A DNA stretch of 64,000 nt from Rhodosorus marinus (GCA_029953675.1 JAMWBK010000002.1:2666001-2730000), one strand, 5' to 3'; shown: positions 34,765 through 48,063, counted from the first letter of the stretch. Notes: generated from the letters alone by a model not told the origin. Translations and numbers: made by a program.

Positions 34765-37700
34765 GACTTTCCTTCGTAATCACCTCACGCCTCAACTCAA
34801 TGTCCTCTTCCGTCCGTCCCGAGCAGCTCAACGTTTCAACTCGTTCCTTTCAAGCTCAACCGTAGGCAGATCATCTGTACAAACTTTGTTCACAGCAGTA
34901 TTCAAATTTGCCTTTGCTCAGCAGACTCCCTCTAGCTCTCCAATGTATCTATATATGTATATGTAGACTAGCTCACACTTGGAGTAGCTTTCCCACCACA
35001 TGCAAAACTACCTTTACAGCTCTCCCCAACTTGTCGCCAACATCCCAGCACGGACGCCACAAAGCGAAAACAAATAATTTTTGTTCAAAAGCAGGAAAAT
35101 GACTTCAGTCGAAAACGGACAATGACCCCCCGTGAAATATTGTTACATACAAGACCAATAGACTTTCCGTTCTTATTCCAATATACTTTCTCTTCAAGCA
35201 AAATGAATACATATTTCAATAATATTTTGAAATTCCCAAAATTCGTAACACCTTCAAAAACACCCTGTTTAACGCGAGTGGGGTCGAGCCTTATAAAAAT
35301 AAATGAAAAACGCCAAGGTCCGGTATCTATTTTCAAGAAAATTAGCTTCGAAATGGAGGCAGTATTTTGATTGAGTTTTTAAACAAAAACGAGAAACAAT
35401 AATTTAGGACGTACCGCTTCCAGGGGCCTATCGAAAAAAGTCCATGCCGCTCGCCGTCAGTATCCTTGAACTGTGAAATAATAACCCTCTCTCATCGTTT
35501 TTTAGGTACCGACTCTAAGGGGTTGGGATAGTCTCCGCAGGAAGCCCACAATAACAACCAGAGCGGGGAGTAATTATTTTGAAAATTAGAGCATATTTTA
35601 CAATGCTTACAGCACCCCCTTGATTTCCTGCATTGAAAGGTGTAAAATTGGATTTTGTGTTTGAAAACAAACTAATTGACAACACAGATCATTGAACGAA
35701 ATGGGGGGGAGGGACGACTCAACTTATTACTAGCTTTCGAAAAACTACCCCGGCCTGGCGGGATAGTTTTTTTTTTGTGGAAATAGGTTAGTCGTACTGT
35801 TCAATCTCTGGAGTCGGGTGAAGAACGACAGATACTCCTTATCGATTCAGCGTTGGTGAGTAAAAGTACCTTCCAGTTTCCTTTTCGTTTCTTGTTTTTA
35901 TTTATTATTTGGTCACTTTCCAAGTCCTTCTCTGCAATCGGGATCATTGGGTTTCCTCCATAAAGTCAATTGTAACCACATTTTCGTGCATATTTCTTTG
36001 TTGTCAGGCTGAGCAAACCACCGCCAATTATCGGCATTTTTATTCTTCTCAAACAAGAATTGTTAAATGAAAAAACTATCTTTTGGTCGGGCTGTCTTTC
36101 TCCTTTTTTGCCGACATCGGTCATAAATGTCCGATAAACGAACGGAGCATGATATAGAATAAACGATTAAAAGTGCTTCGTATCTGAAAAAAAACTCTGA
36201 AAAAGCCATCCGATGCAGAATCCGCAACTTAACAGATTTTTTAGATATTCTGCAAACGACCGATTTTCCTTCGTTTTTTATATTATATGAGATAATATTT
36301 GTACTAGGATTTTTATTGGACAAAAGGTGCGACCTAGCGCGATTCTTCTTAGAAAAAAAAAAAGAACATATTTGGATAGGCACGTTGGCGATAGGCGAGG
36401 TTGAGTGAGCAAAAAACCAGGAGGTTTGAGTACAATTCAATTATATTCAAATTTCTCGTACTTGGACCCCGCCTGGGATTGGAAGGACGACCTCGGAAGA
36501 GTAATCAAACAACGGCCTCTAGCTAATGGCTGGTCAAGATCGAGATTCTACGCAATTCAACATTTACTTTGCAAAATAGGCTCCAACCATGCTTTCCTGT
36601 TTCGACTTTTCGTTAGACCGCTGTGCTGGAAGGGGTAACCTGACCAAAAAACAAACGAAATATTTGGATGGCAACGGCAGGTGGGTGAGAGAAGGAGCAG
36701 CAGGGGTTTCATAGCTACATGTAGAGTGTCCCAAGAAAAAATGGGACATTGACAATCAAAGTCAACGAAGCTTATCGATGAACAAAAATTATTTATGACC
36801 AACAGTCAACAAGTAGAATTGATTGAGACTACTGGAGGGTTTTACTTGAATTGCAAAACTAGTTACACCTCAGTTGGACAAGAAGTCAGTCGGTCTACGA
36901 CTTGAAATGATTGCGAATTGTAACGATTTGGAGCTGTTCAATCAAATTCAACCGCGATGGGCTGGCAGAGTGAGCTTGGACAGGAATCTTTTTGTCCCAG
37001 CTCTTTTCAGCGTAGCTCGAAATGTGTGGTTTCTTCTTCCCCCCTTAGCAAGAAGGCAAATCAGGGACCCACGTGATTTCCTGACCTACCCCTCGAAGAG
37101 AGCAACTTTTCTTTCCCCAAATCCATGAATGTATTACAATTTATTGCGACACTAAACTGTTTAGACAGTGTGGATTCAGCTCACAAAATAGATTGATTTT
37201 ATTTTCAATATTTTTAGCACAGAGGAATTTGCTCGAGATCAGTAAGCTATTTGGGGTGTGGCAAAGAATGATCGGCTTTAACTTGATGGATTTTCTTTGT
37301 CACTGTTAACGGACATACAAGCTTGCAAGTGAACAGTTGAGAAGCGAAATATATGTTTGATGGGAGGTCGGGGGGGGGGGGGGTTTTGTAATTCTCTGCC
37401 ATCCTCGCTGTGAAAATGGGTTTCGTGTTTTCGAAATTTATCTGGGGGAGGTGGGGGGAAGGGGCGGAGGATTCGGATTGGTATAATGCCGCTTTTTAGG
37501 CAGGAATTGAATACCAGCAAAAGGGCGTGTTGCATGTCTTCGAACTAGTTTCTTCAATATTCCGAACCCTTCGGGTAAAGCCGAAGGTGGCTTGGGAGCT
37601 GCAAGACGTGCAATCCACCGGCGGTTGACATTTGGTCTTCTTCCTTTCTCTCTTTAGCGCGGAACGCATTATTCTGAATCGGTCATTCGATCTAGAACAG

Positions 37701-40700
37701 GCCAAGGCTTTTCCAGATGAACAGCGAAGTTTCGATTCCTCGTCTTGTTCATAGCATGCAGCAAGTCAAATCCACAGCGCTCCGGTAGATTTCGGACTGA
37801 ACGAAAGGCGAGAAAATGGTTCATGCACAGCAAGGCTTGCTAATTCATTCTTTGCACGAATTTTTGCGTAGGGACAGGTTTCAAGGTACCCCGTGATGCC
37901 AAACGCAGTGAGTCACAGAGCAACCAAACTAACCACCGTCCCCCAGCGCCAGGAAGAGGCCAACACAGCTCTGTTTTCTAGCTAGCTGCTCGCAATACAT
38001 GCGCGCTGGTTGCAACCCGACCACATCAGATCCCCCCAAGGAAGGATGATCAACTCCAAACCGATTTTTGTTTTTAAACATCGGCGAAGTCCTTCAGGAA
38101 GTTTCACAAGCTCAGTATGACTTCGTGTCTACGAAACTCACACATCGCCAAGTCCATGAAGCTTTCCTACCTGGCGATCCAACGCTAATCAGGGTTAAAG
38201 CGGAATAGGATCCATTGTCGGCGACTGACTCTTCTTCGATAAACCCTGCCAGAATCCGGGCTCTCACGTCTGTTCCCTAATGATCGACAGCCAAAAGTAC
38301 CTTTTTACCCCTGAGAGACAGTAACGATGGTATCCTGGTCATACACTTGTCTGAGCCCCTTTCATCTAGCATAATGCGTTCTCCCCTTTCCCTGTCGCAA
38401 GCACACCTCAGCCCGGGTTTGTTGGTCTTCCAGTAACCCATAACTCGCTTGTGTCACGACCAGAAAGACGCCAGCGATCAAGCGATGTAATACAATCAAC
38501 AAGATATGTAGATCCACCCCGGGAAGCCGAAAGAGATTTTGAGCAATCTCATATTCGTGCTAGCCGATCTAAACCGAATCCTCAATACACGAATGATAAT
38601 CAATCTTCTCCTGGAATAAAAAAAAAGAGAGAACATCAAAAATCGTCTATTTTTTTCCGCAAGACTAGCAACGCAAGTATGTTACATCGATTCACTAAAA
38701 AAAATCGTTATTCTTTGTGCACAACCACATCCTCTTTTATAAGAACAAATAAACAAGATATCACTACACAAAGAAACGGAATTGAGTTGTCAATAAACTA
38801 GAACGACGATTTTCCCGCGTGTGGCGAGAACCCGTTCTCGCTTTTTTGAAAATAAAAAGCTAGACTGTGAAGTCCTCTGAATAACAAGGAAAAGACGCAC
38901 TCCAGCATATATGGTTAAACTTTTTGTTAATACGATTTATCCTCACATGAAAAACATGAATTTTACGAGCGTTTTGTTGGTTTTTGATTACTAATTTTCG
39001 TTTTTCGCGGATACTAGGGCAGGCTTATTTTGACTACATTCTCGACGTTTCCTGTTAATGTGTAGAATTGTGGAGACTAGTAAAACAAAAAAAGCCTCAA
39101 AGACTACTGGAGGTGGTGGAAATATCGTGCCTCCAGCATCGCGATGTTTAGAGTCGCGTCGTGGTAAGCCAAGATGGTGGAAAACAAGACAAAAAGATTG
39201 AACAAAAATGGATCCTGCCGATTTTGACGGGGCCCGAGCACCGCGTCATTGCGGAAATAGAAATTCTGGCGAGGAGACGCTCATCCCGATATGCAGAGGG
39301 CTCGGCACGCTGGTCGGCGTAATATGATATGAAAAATCTCCCGCAAAGAGCCCATGGGGAAGGCTGATTCCGGGTATATACCCAAGGTGTTCTCTGCACG
39401 GTTATGGCCGTCCTTTGTCATGCGCTGAGCATTGTTCCGTTTTCAGCTGATGGAGATTCGGCGTTTCTGTTGGGGGGATCCCCTTATCGGCGGTCTGAGA
39501 CCGTCTCTTGAATGATTTCCTTATTTTCTAAATAAAATTGATGTTGATCCGCGCGAGCCGAGGCCGCAGTTCTTTCCGCTTCAGCCTATCTGTCCTCTGA
39601 AGTCACGCCATCCTGCTGGAACGTAGTGTTGGGTAAAGATTAACAAGCACTTCAACGAATTCCATTCGCCACTCTCCTCCATTCTAATGAGCTATGCTTG
39701 CGCGTTTTAACCATGTATCTCGGCGGTGTCTTTGCAAAGAAATCTATTTGGTCCAATGAAATTGCGCTGGCGGGGATAACTTACTTGACGACTAACCGAA
39801 TTAAACGTTCGGTAGCGAATGGCAACTTTTCGCACCATCGCTGGGGACGTATTGGACAAGTTTGTAACCGGTGTGGAATTTAATAGAAAACACAATGGTC
39901 GGTTTAGAGAATTACGGCAGGATTTAAGACACAAGGCCGCACCACCCAATGGACAAGACTACGCCCCGATGGGTATTGAAAGGTAGTCATTTTCGCTTCC
40001 CTCTATCAAGGATAGTTTTGATGTGATCGCCTTGATTCAGCTGCGAGTTATTTAGAAAAACAGCGACTATTTTGAATATGTGCTTTAGGCGTGGTTGTAG
40101 TGGGAGGAGCTGGCTCAAGGGTTAGGATCACGAGAATACCTGAGAGGCAAGAACCGCTACACTACCGGCTGGCCTCAAAGGAGAGAAGCTGTTGCAAGCA
40201 AATCTGTTCTCAAAAATACAACACTAAAACGTGCCTCTCAAAAGTTTCAGAGCAATGACACACAACTTGCATTCTAGACTTTTCAATGATTGTGGCATCA
40301 TTCAATCCGATAAAGATGCCCGTATGACTTTACCTATCCGGAAGCGACACCCAGCATATCCCGTCATTCTGTAGTCCTCGTCACGGACTAGGGAGTGCCC
40401 CCTCCCAGCTCAATAAAGCTCAAAGCTAGAAAAACCTCCGGACGAGGCACTTGTACCTCTGAGGAGAGGCACCGGCATTGAGACTGCCTCGTGCATGGAG
40501 GGATCCCAGTTCCACGGCGACTGCAACTCTCCATTCCTCCGCGTACGGGTCGCCCAATTGTGGCTCTGTGAGGAGGCTGTCAAGACGACCGGGGCATGCG
40601 AACAACACGACGAAGCCAGGGAGAAGCAGCACTGTCTCAAAAACCATAGCACTGGATAATCAGCAGCACAAGGGCAGATGAGACAGCGCCGAGTCCCGAA

Positions 40701-41199
40701 AGGTTGGATGAGCCATCGCGTCAGCGCACTGAGACTCCTTCAGCCGTCCGGTTGAACCAGAGGAGCACCACAACGTTGTGCAGACTTGGACGAGATTGCT
40801 CAGCCTGAGGACTAGGAATAGACAATTCAAGATACTCACTCCCGCGAGCAGGCAGGTCAGTGACCACCAACTCCGCCACACGCTGGATAACAAGTGTCTA
40901 ATCATCAGCATCAAGGGGCCGGAGCTACGGGAATTGTTTTCCTGCCAATTCGAGTTCAAAAAGGTTGACTTGCACTACTTTCCTTCTTCTTTTTTTTCCT
41001 TCAGGAGTCTGGGGCCAGTCTTTGGACCAATATCAGAGAGAAGAGAGAAGAAGTTTCTCACCGAAAATCCTGGACGGAATAGCCATCGTCTGCAAGCGTC
41101 TGGGATGTGTACAATGCCGCTGATTCGTCCTCGCAGGGGGCCGCGGTCAATATCATTATAGCCGGTTCTTTGGAATAACCAAACTTCGTATTTAACGGC
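34765..41199. other. Long gene-poor, AT-rich region (6.4 kb)
   Basis: No gene supported on either strand. AT-rich blocks at 35100-36450 and 38600-39050; a G run at about 37369-37383. Frames such as 36405-36638, 36874-37128 and 38451-38801 show no family motif. 40410-41160 is less AT-rich and could be an unrecognised 5' part of the retroelement that follows. Confidence 0.45.
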
Positions 41200-43440
41200 G
41201 CCAAGCATCGCTTGATGGTGATGGTCGCATCCAAGAAATGCTGCTTTTCTCGGCCATCAACACTCTGTCCCTCGAAAACAAGAATTCCGAGAATCGTGGT
41301 TCACATGGACTCTTTTATGTACTGCGACCTAGCCGTGAGCAAGAAAGTGGGACGATTTAAGAGGCACCTTCAGATTTGCTCTGATTACCTGAGTGCAGAA
41401 TCCTCTCCACGAGCAGATCCGCTTCTGCTCCTGAGTCTGTTCGTTTATCATCATCATCCGTTTATTCAGAGCCTAACTACCCCGAGAAGCGATAAAAAAG
41501 ACGCTGATGACGCGCGTCCAACAATAAAGCAGCGTTTGAACGCCAGAGACTCAATCTCACGATGCACAGGGGAGTACAACAAGGAGAACCATTGGGTCCG
41601 ATCCTGCACGCGCTAGCTCTGTTTCCTGTTCTTGATCACCTCGGAGGCAGTTCCCCGAATTCACTGTACTGCCGTTTCATGACGACACCTCACTCCTGGC
41701 CCCCGATCAACAACTGTTCTCGGTTCTCAATGGAACCACGACCACCTGCAACGGATTGGGGCGAAACTACAACCCGAAAAGTGTACCGTCTCGCACCACC
41801 CGGCGGTTAACGTCGAACTAAACTAACAAAACGAATCTTGCTGGACTTACCGGACAACGGAGGGATTGTACATTCACGGCGTTCCTATCGGCACCTCGAA
41901 CAACGTTTTGCAGCAGACTCGGCGGCTCCTGCTTGAACACGAACGGCTGGTTGAAGGTATCATCCGCCTACCATCAGATTCCTTACCTCAGCAGCTCTGT
42001 CAGTTCCGGTATTGCGCGAGTGACCACTTGACGTATCTTCTCCGAGTTGTGGATGCTGCCGCCGGGGCAGTGTCGGCGCGAGAGGTGGACGCGTGTTCTC
42101 CTCAGGCGTTCAACCGTCTTCGCGGCCCACTTCATGACCACCGCTCCTGTCCGCTGGCCATGCCAACGTGGTTCTGTCGCAGATACGACTCCATTGCCGC
42201 TGGGGTTGCCTGGGATTTTCCTCGGAGGCGTCAATACAACCAGCTGCCGCCGTCGACTCCTGGCTGAAACTGTTCCGAGGCCCGCTCACAGGTTTTCCGC
42301 TACGGTTCCAATGCAACAACCACTCACGAGACCCAGCTGCCGCCTCTACGCCTGCCAGTAGCCTGATCCCACTCGCTGACGAGATCCGGACCCTGTTGAG
42401 CACCATCTCCGGGAAGTTACCAGCAGGTTGTTCCCCTACGATCGCCCGGGCCGCCCAATAGGACGGGATGATCCGGACCCTGTTGAGCACAATCTCGAGA
42501 AGCTACCAGCAGATTGATCCGGACCCTGTCGAGCACTATCTCGAGAAGCTACCAGCAGATTGTTCCCCCTACGGTCACCCATGCCGCCGACTGGGACGGA
42601 CTCCTCAACCCGAGCCAAGTGCGAGTGGCTGTGCCGTGAGCTCCACTACAAGGACAAACTCCCAAGGTTTCTAGCCCATGTGCAAAAGCGCCTTCTCCAA
42701 CGCAGTACATCGATCGGCGTACCTTGCCATAGTCGACGAGCCGACGGTCTCAGTCCAAGCGAGAGCACGTCTTCGTTCAGCCGCGGGTGTAACGGCACCT
42801 GGCTTCGTGACATTCCAGCTGCCCGCACAACCTTTGTCAAACCGGTAGTAGCTCATCGCAAACATTCGACAACTCCTCGGAGTACCGCTCACTGATCAAC
42901 CGTCGTCTGCACCCTGCCTTTCCTGCCAAGCCACCAAATTTTTTTTCTACGGTTATCAGCTGCTTCACCGCTGCCCCCTTTCTACGCGAACGCGCATTCA
43001 CCGACAGCTTGTGAAGACCATAGCTCGACTACTAAGAGAATGGGGTTAGGAGGACGTTGTAGTGGAACGAGGACCCATGAATGAGGAACTGCCTCATCGA
43101 GCACCAGATATCCGGGTGGAGCACCCTCGGACGACCGGACGCTATTCTTCAATGTCGTAGTCAAGAGCCCGTTTAAGACACAGCACCTGCGACGTACAGC
43201 TAGCCGTACTGGTTGTGCTGCGAGCAGTACCGCCCAGCTCAAAATCAACAAATACCGACCCACCGTTGCAGACCCAGAGGACTTTTTCCCGATGGCTTTC
43301 GAAACATACAGACGACTTGCAGTTAACAACCGCAAGCAAATCATAGCAGGAACTCCAGTGGTAGCTGACACTCCTATTGTTCCCGCTAAAGGGTGGGGCA
43401 CGTTGTTCACGAGACTTGAACTCCTATATATCGTCTCTAT
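41200..43440 (+). mobile_element. Decayed non-LTR (LINE-type) retrotransposon, reverse-transcriptase relic
   Basis: Plus-strand fragments in the expected order but in different frames. 41562: GVQQGEPLGPILHALALFPV (RT palm motif). About 41673, next frame: FHDDTSLLAP, aligning with the YADD/FADD catalytic motif, first residue His. 41866 on: YIHGVPIGTSNNVLQQ and CASDHLTYLLRVVDAA. About 42790: CNGTWLRDIPAARTTF. About 42905: CLSCQ ... YGYQLLHRCPL (C-x2-C..H-x-C knuckle). About 42977: LVKTIARLLREWG, a stop, then EDVVVERGP and HRAPDIRV. About 43152, shifted: FNVVVKSP, then LKINKYRP and FFPMAFETYRRLA. This order matches RT plus C-terminal endonuclease-like modules of site-specific LINEs. At least three frameshifts and a stop make it inactive. 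Ends, target duplications and poly-A were not found. Confidence 0.85.
42382..42561 (+). repeat. Three tandem copies of a short segment inside the retroelement
   Basis: GATCCGGACCCTGTTGAGCA-type units begin at 42382, 42470 and 42516, each continuing CTCGAGAAG(C)TACCAGCAG. Spacings are 88 and 46 bp. This looks like local replication slippage in the linker between the RT and the C-terminal module. Confidence 0.85.
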
Positions 43441-44209
43441 TTCTCACCCGTCCAGCCAAGTAGTCGAAGGCTTCCGCTCTGAATAGGCTGACCTGTGGCA
43501 ACTTCCGCGACATGGGGATCCTCGTTGTCAACGGTTATGTAGAGAAACCTCCTGCTCTCCCAGGCCCTTGCTCAGGTCAACAGGAACTATGTCGACTCGC
43601 TAGTTAACTCTCACTTCTTTCGCCAGTCTGAATCCAGAAAAGAGAACCACGAATGTCCGGGACACAGACATCTAGTTTCGCGAAGCTAATCCGGCAATCT
43701 TCCCTCCCCAACACATCAGTCCTTCCCGAAATCCTCATTCTATTTGCTGCCCGTACAGTTTTTTACTTGTTCCACTCAAAAAACCAAGCCATATGAATCC
43801 TCTCCCTCACCGGAGCCTGGGTACACATCAAAGACCATTAACCGTATGTCCCAGCCGCAAATCCCTACCAACCATCTATCCAAGAGTGTCCCTCTAACCA
43901 CCTACGTGTATTACCAAACGATCCATCCGAAAATAGAAAAATTTGAAAACTTTCAATTCCGTTTCTTCATTGCCGAATCAATTAAACTCCACGAGTCTCC
44001 ACGATTTCGGTAGTGTGCACTTTGGATGGCTGAACTGCTAAAAATAGTGTTTTTAATATTCAATCAAAATATTTGGGATTTTTGGGGGTTTTGAGGATTC
44101 TTCTATTGTTTTTGACTGAACGGCGTTCTGGAGCGAACCATCGGATGAAAACAGCTCGCAGAGCCCAGGCGGTGGCAATGAATTGCCCAGACGTTGTTGT
44201 TTAGGTGGT

Positions 44210-44418
44210 AGGCGCGATGCCTATCGTCGGGGCCTGGTATTCTTACCCTCTGCTTCCATCCGTCACAGGTAACCCCTTCTCTCGGCTGCGTATCATCTTA
44301 ACTCCCGGAGAACACCACATGCACACCCAGTCATCGCACCTTTACCCTTACAAGTACTAAAATAGGCAGCGTTAGAAAGAATTTTCATCACCTACAGGGA
44401 TCAACCAACTAACCCCAG
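44210..44418 (-). pseudogene. Broken inverted copy of the 5' end of the 49.8-kb gene
   Basis: Read on the minus strand this 200-bp block matches 49671-49890: the upstream words GGTTGATCCCTGTAGGT and TTGTAAGGGTAAA, the ATG (44334), the exon-1 text and the donor GAGGGTAAGAATACCAGG all align. The copy of exon 1 is 88 bp against 90 in the intact gene; two single-base deletions destroy the frame soon after the start. Homology crosses the exon-intron border, so it arose from DNA, not from processed RNA. Nothing resembling exon 2 follows. Confidence 0.85.
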
Positions 44419-45580
44419 TAAGGTACCCGGTTAGGCATAAAGGGCTTGCTGGCTGCTTGGAATGGATTTGCAGGGTTGAAAACATGTGTTTTGAAGCGCG
44501 CAATTAGGCGCTGGCGCTTAATGCGGGGATAAGGGACATTTATGCATGATCCGATATCTGGGAATTTTGACTGGGCCTTGTTTCCATTGTCCGCCATCGC
44601 AAAATTAGTGTGGGGGTTTCAGAGTTTCTCAAGGCCGATTATGTGTGCGCTTGAGCGCCAAGCTAGTACTGCAAAAGAGCGAATCTGTGTGAAGCCTGAG
44701 GGAGGAATTCTTCTTCCTTTTTTTCTTGTGTTACTCTATCGAGTAACTAATGCCACAATCCGCCAAAGTCTGTCCAAATCATGCGTCTAATGTTTATGGG
44801 CTGCGTTCGTAGGAGCTTTTCATGACTTGTGGCACTGAGAAAGATCTGTAAACCGCGCCAAACCCGTGCTTTATCATTCCGCTTCATGGAAAAACCCAGT
44901 CACGGATTCATCACAGCGCCAAATGGACTTGGCTGGAGCTCCTTAATCTGCCTCACGAAGCACAGCACCCCTTGGTGCCCTTCCACCGCGTGCCTGTACC
45001 ACACCAGGTTCCGAATCCACAAAGCTCTCGCGAATCAATTATTGTCAAAAGCCACGAACGACACCTTCCATCCATTCCATCAATATCCGCTTCAGTCCTG
45101 TCCCCTGTTCTCACCAATAACGGACCATCATTATTGAGAATAAACACAACCACACCCTCTTCCAGTTGTTCTCCTCCCTCCAATCCCAAGTCCTTATCCC
45201 AAAGCCTAACAGTAACGCCATCCTACCCCAGCGTACACTCCCGACACTGTCGGATCGCTCTCAGATTCCGAAATAAATATTTCACAAAATAATTCAAGGA
45301 GATGAATTCTGTTCATCTATTCCTTAAAAAACGTAGAACTTTCTTAGTTTCTAAGTAGATCATCGTATTTTTTAGTATCTAACAGGAAATCATGATTAGC
45401 GCTGGGAAATTGAAAAATGGTATTAATTGGATGAAGAGAAGGATTCGTATTGGATTTGATGGGAATGAGGAGTTGGCAAAGTGGGATTGACAGCGTTTGG
45501 GGGAGGCGGGGTGCGGGTGTGAGGGGGATTAGATCGATGCGACTTGGAACCTTGAGGGGGACAGAGTAAGGGCATAAAAT
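44419..45580. other. Intergenic, no supported gene
   Basis: Frames at 44829-45292 have poor composition. 45290-45440 is AT-rich. Probably holds the promoter of the kinase gene. Confidence 0.4.
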
Positions 45581-46624
45581 ATGGGAGCATTCTGTGTACC
45601 AATTGTAGTAGATGAGGATCATGTTCCTGGATCCGAGGGGTTTTCGAAAGGTGGACGGCATTGGGGTCGGAATCGGCTGTCAAGGATGCAGCTGAACAGA
45701 AGCCGGCCGACGGGATCGGAGAAAGCTGCGTCGCTGGTTGTGGATAAGATCCTGGAAATGAGGAGCTATGAGAGGCTTATTATTGGAATTGTGGGAGCGC
45801 CTGGATCCGGGAAGACAACAACCGCGAGGGATATCAAGAAACGGCTTCAAAGGAAAGGTCTAAAGTGCGTGCCGCTCCCGATGGATGGATTCCATTTCTA
45901 TAGAAACCAACTAGATCTTTTCGAGAATCCTGTTGAGGCACATAAGAGACGTGGTGCTCCCTTTACATTTGATGCTGAACGGTGAGGAACTGTTCCACAG
46001 GGTTTTTTTTTTTTTTGAGCGCATCGTGCTTTGCGTTCGTCTTTGTCGTCTTTCTGAACGTGTACACTCCGCTTAGGTTCATATCGGTTCTTTCCAAAAT
46101 ACGACGGGCGAAAGGACCTGTTCTGGCTCCCGACTTTAACCACAGGAAGAAAGATCCTCGAGAAGATGCCATCTGCATTGACGAGCAAGCTGAGGTATAG
46201 TCTGGGCTGCCGAAGAGATTACAAGAACTTTTCGCACACCCTAATCATATTCCTCTGCTAAGGTGGTCATTGTGGAGGGTAACTATTTGCTCTTGGAAGA
46301 GCATCCTTGGAGCAACGTACGCCCTCTTCTTGACGCTTCGATTTTTCTTGACGTTGATCTCGAAACTTCGATGCAGAGGGTAGTGAACAGGCACGTTGAA
46401 CAACTAGGTTCGCCCCGCAATCATGTCAAAAACCCCTCCTTAAGATTCTTACTGCAGCTCTGAATTCGGTGCTGTCAGGGCTGACGAGGGAAGATGCTCT
46501 GATGAGGGTGAACTCGAACGATCGTCCTAATGCTGTCCTAATTCAAAATAGCGTTTCCAGAGCGGACTTCATCATCAAGGGAAAACGAATCTTTGAAAAC
46601 AAATTCGATAAGGGAAACTGTTGA
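45581..46624 (+). CDS. P-loop kinase of the uridine kinase / YFH7-like family
   Basis: 269 aa; exons 45581-45981, 46077-46194, 46263-46407, 46479-46624, phases close. Walker A is IGIVGAPGSGKTTTARDI (about residues 68-85). Then the family phrase PLPMDGFHFYRNQLDLFENP and RRGAPFTFDAERF (as in YFH7/YggC and uridine or phosphoribulokinase relatives), PDFNHRKKDPREDAICI, VVIVEGNYLLLEE (Walker B-like), FLDVDLETSMQRVVNRHVEQ, and the ending GLTREDALMRVNSNDRPNA. This set fits the poorly characterised YFH7-like kinase group rather than true uridine kinase. Substrate unknown. Start may be Met at 45581 or a later Met at 45686; the first 40 residues are not conserved-looking. Confidence 0.85.
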
Positions 46625-48063
46625 ACCGGGAACCTCCCAGTCCCTCGATTATCCGCATAACAAGGGCACGGTCTGCAGAAACCCACGAGGCAGATCCTTG
46701 TGGCGTGGTAGATCTTGGTGTATGATTTAGCGCGTATGGAAGCTGTCTTCCACTAGCCAAAGTATAATTATCTAATATGGAAAGGACTCGTTCATGAAGC
46801 TTGTCCTATGCTAGCCATGGCAATTTCTTAAGCCTGGGAAAAAGTGTGGGAGATTGGGAAGCAAGCATTGACGCGGAAGGATGCCTAATTGCGATTGCTA
46901 GCTCATCTGCATGAGGTGCAGGGACGTAAAGCTGAACGTCACAACTTTCACAGCTTTTACGACGTCAACAGGAAAGTTGCAGTGCATATGTAGGTATGAC
47001 GTGTCAAGGGGAGCGACGGGGACGCGTTTGAATGGCTGGGGTCCAAAGATTCAAAACCAGCAGTGCTCTACGCTGAACACCTGAATACATATTGAAATAC
47101 CTACTTCAGACTCTGATAAGGTGTTATAGAATGAGTCCTGAAGCCTACGGCGAGGATCCCAAAGTTGAAGTGCGAGATTTCTACGCGGAGCTTTCTATAA
47201 GCGCCGGGATGGACTTCTGGGAGTGTGTTCTAGTTGTACTTAAAGAGCAAAACCGACCCTGACATACATGGGAGGTAGCACCGATACCTCGAGGCTCGGT
47301 TTGTTCGCCGCACAGTCGAGATGGAGACGCAACTTACTCCGCTGGTGTGCTTTGGCTGACTGGTCATAACCTGTTTGATGTCAGCATCACACTCCAACTG
47401 CACTAAAGACGTTTCTCTGTTATTGGTTCTGACTTTTCGAGCTGGTCTGGGTCTAGGGCTGCGCGCTCTTCTTTGTTTATCCTGTGGACCGAGCAGTGCA
47501 CGCCTCCAGACGCCAGACCAGATCCAAAACCCAGCAGCCTAGCGCTGTGAGATTCAGAAAAGTCGGCAAATTAAATCATTTGATACCCACCCACACCTAT
47601 GCTTCTCATCCCAAGTATCCCAAGTCAACGCTAATCTTGTGCGATGTGTCGGGTTGGAGATCACTACCTCAAAGACTGGGAGATCAGGTTCGTGGTGCTT
47701 TCGCTGAGCCTTTCCAACAAAGTGAAAGCAGGTCGTGGTTGCCTCTGCAGCGTTTGCGAAGCTTGTTCGACCCTGGGATCGCTTGTCTAGGCACGGAAGT
47801 GGGACTATCCAACAAACCACCCCCCCCCCGGTACGTGGTAGATCCCCCCGGGATCTACCACGTACATATTATGCGTTTTTGGGTAGTCTCAACTATATGA
47901 ATAGAGAAGGACATACGAACGACCAGAAACATCAGCCATACGTTATCTATCCGTATGTAAATCGGAAAATATTTTGTTCGCGTGAAATACCTCTTTGAGA
48001 AAGGACAGCCTGTCAACGGAACCCTCGATGGCTGTCGTTGGGATGAATGACTAAGAGAGCTAC
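46625..48063. other. Intergenic with palindrome
   Basis: No gene supported. Contains a C run at about 47819-47829 immediately followed by a 16-bp perfect hairpin. The frame at 47484-47900 runs through the palindrome and is not convincing. Confidence 0.45.
47831..47865. repeat. Perfect 16-bp hairpin palindrome
   Basis: GTACGTGGTAGATCCC and its exact reverse complement GGGATCTACCACGTAC, separated by CCC. Placed directly after a run of about ten C. No U-tract follows and no gene ends just before it, so a terminator is not indicated. Confidence 0.9.

Noticed and set aside
47484-47998. Plus-strand ORFs at 47.5-48.0 kb
   Set aside because: They run through a C homopolymer and a palindrome; composition not protein-like.
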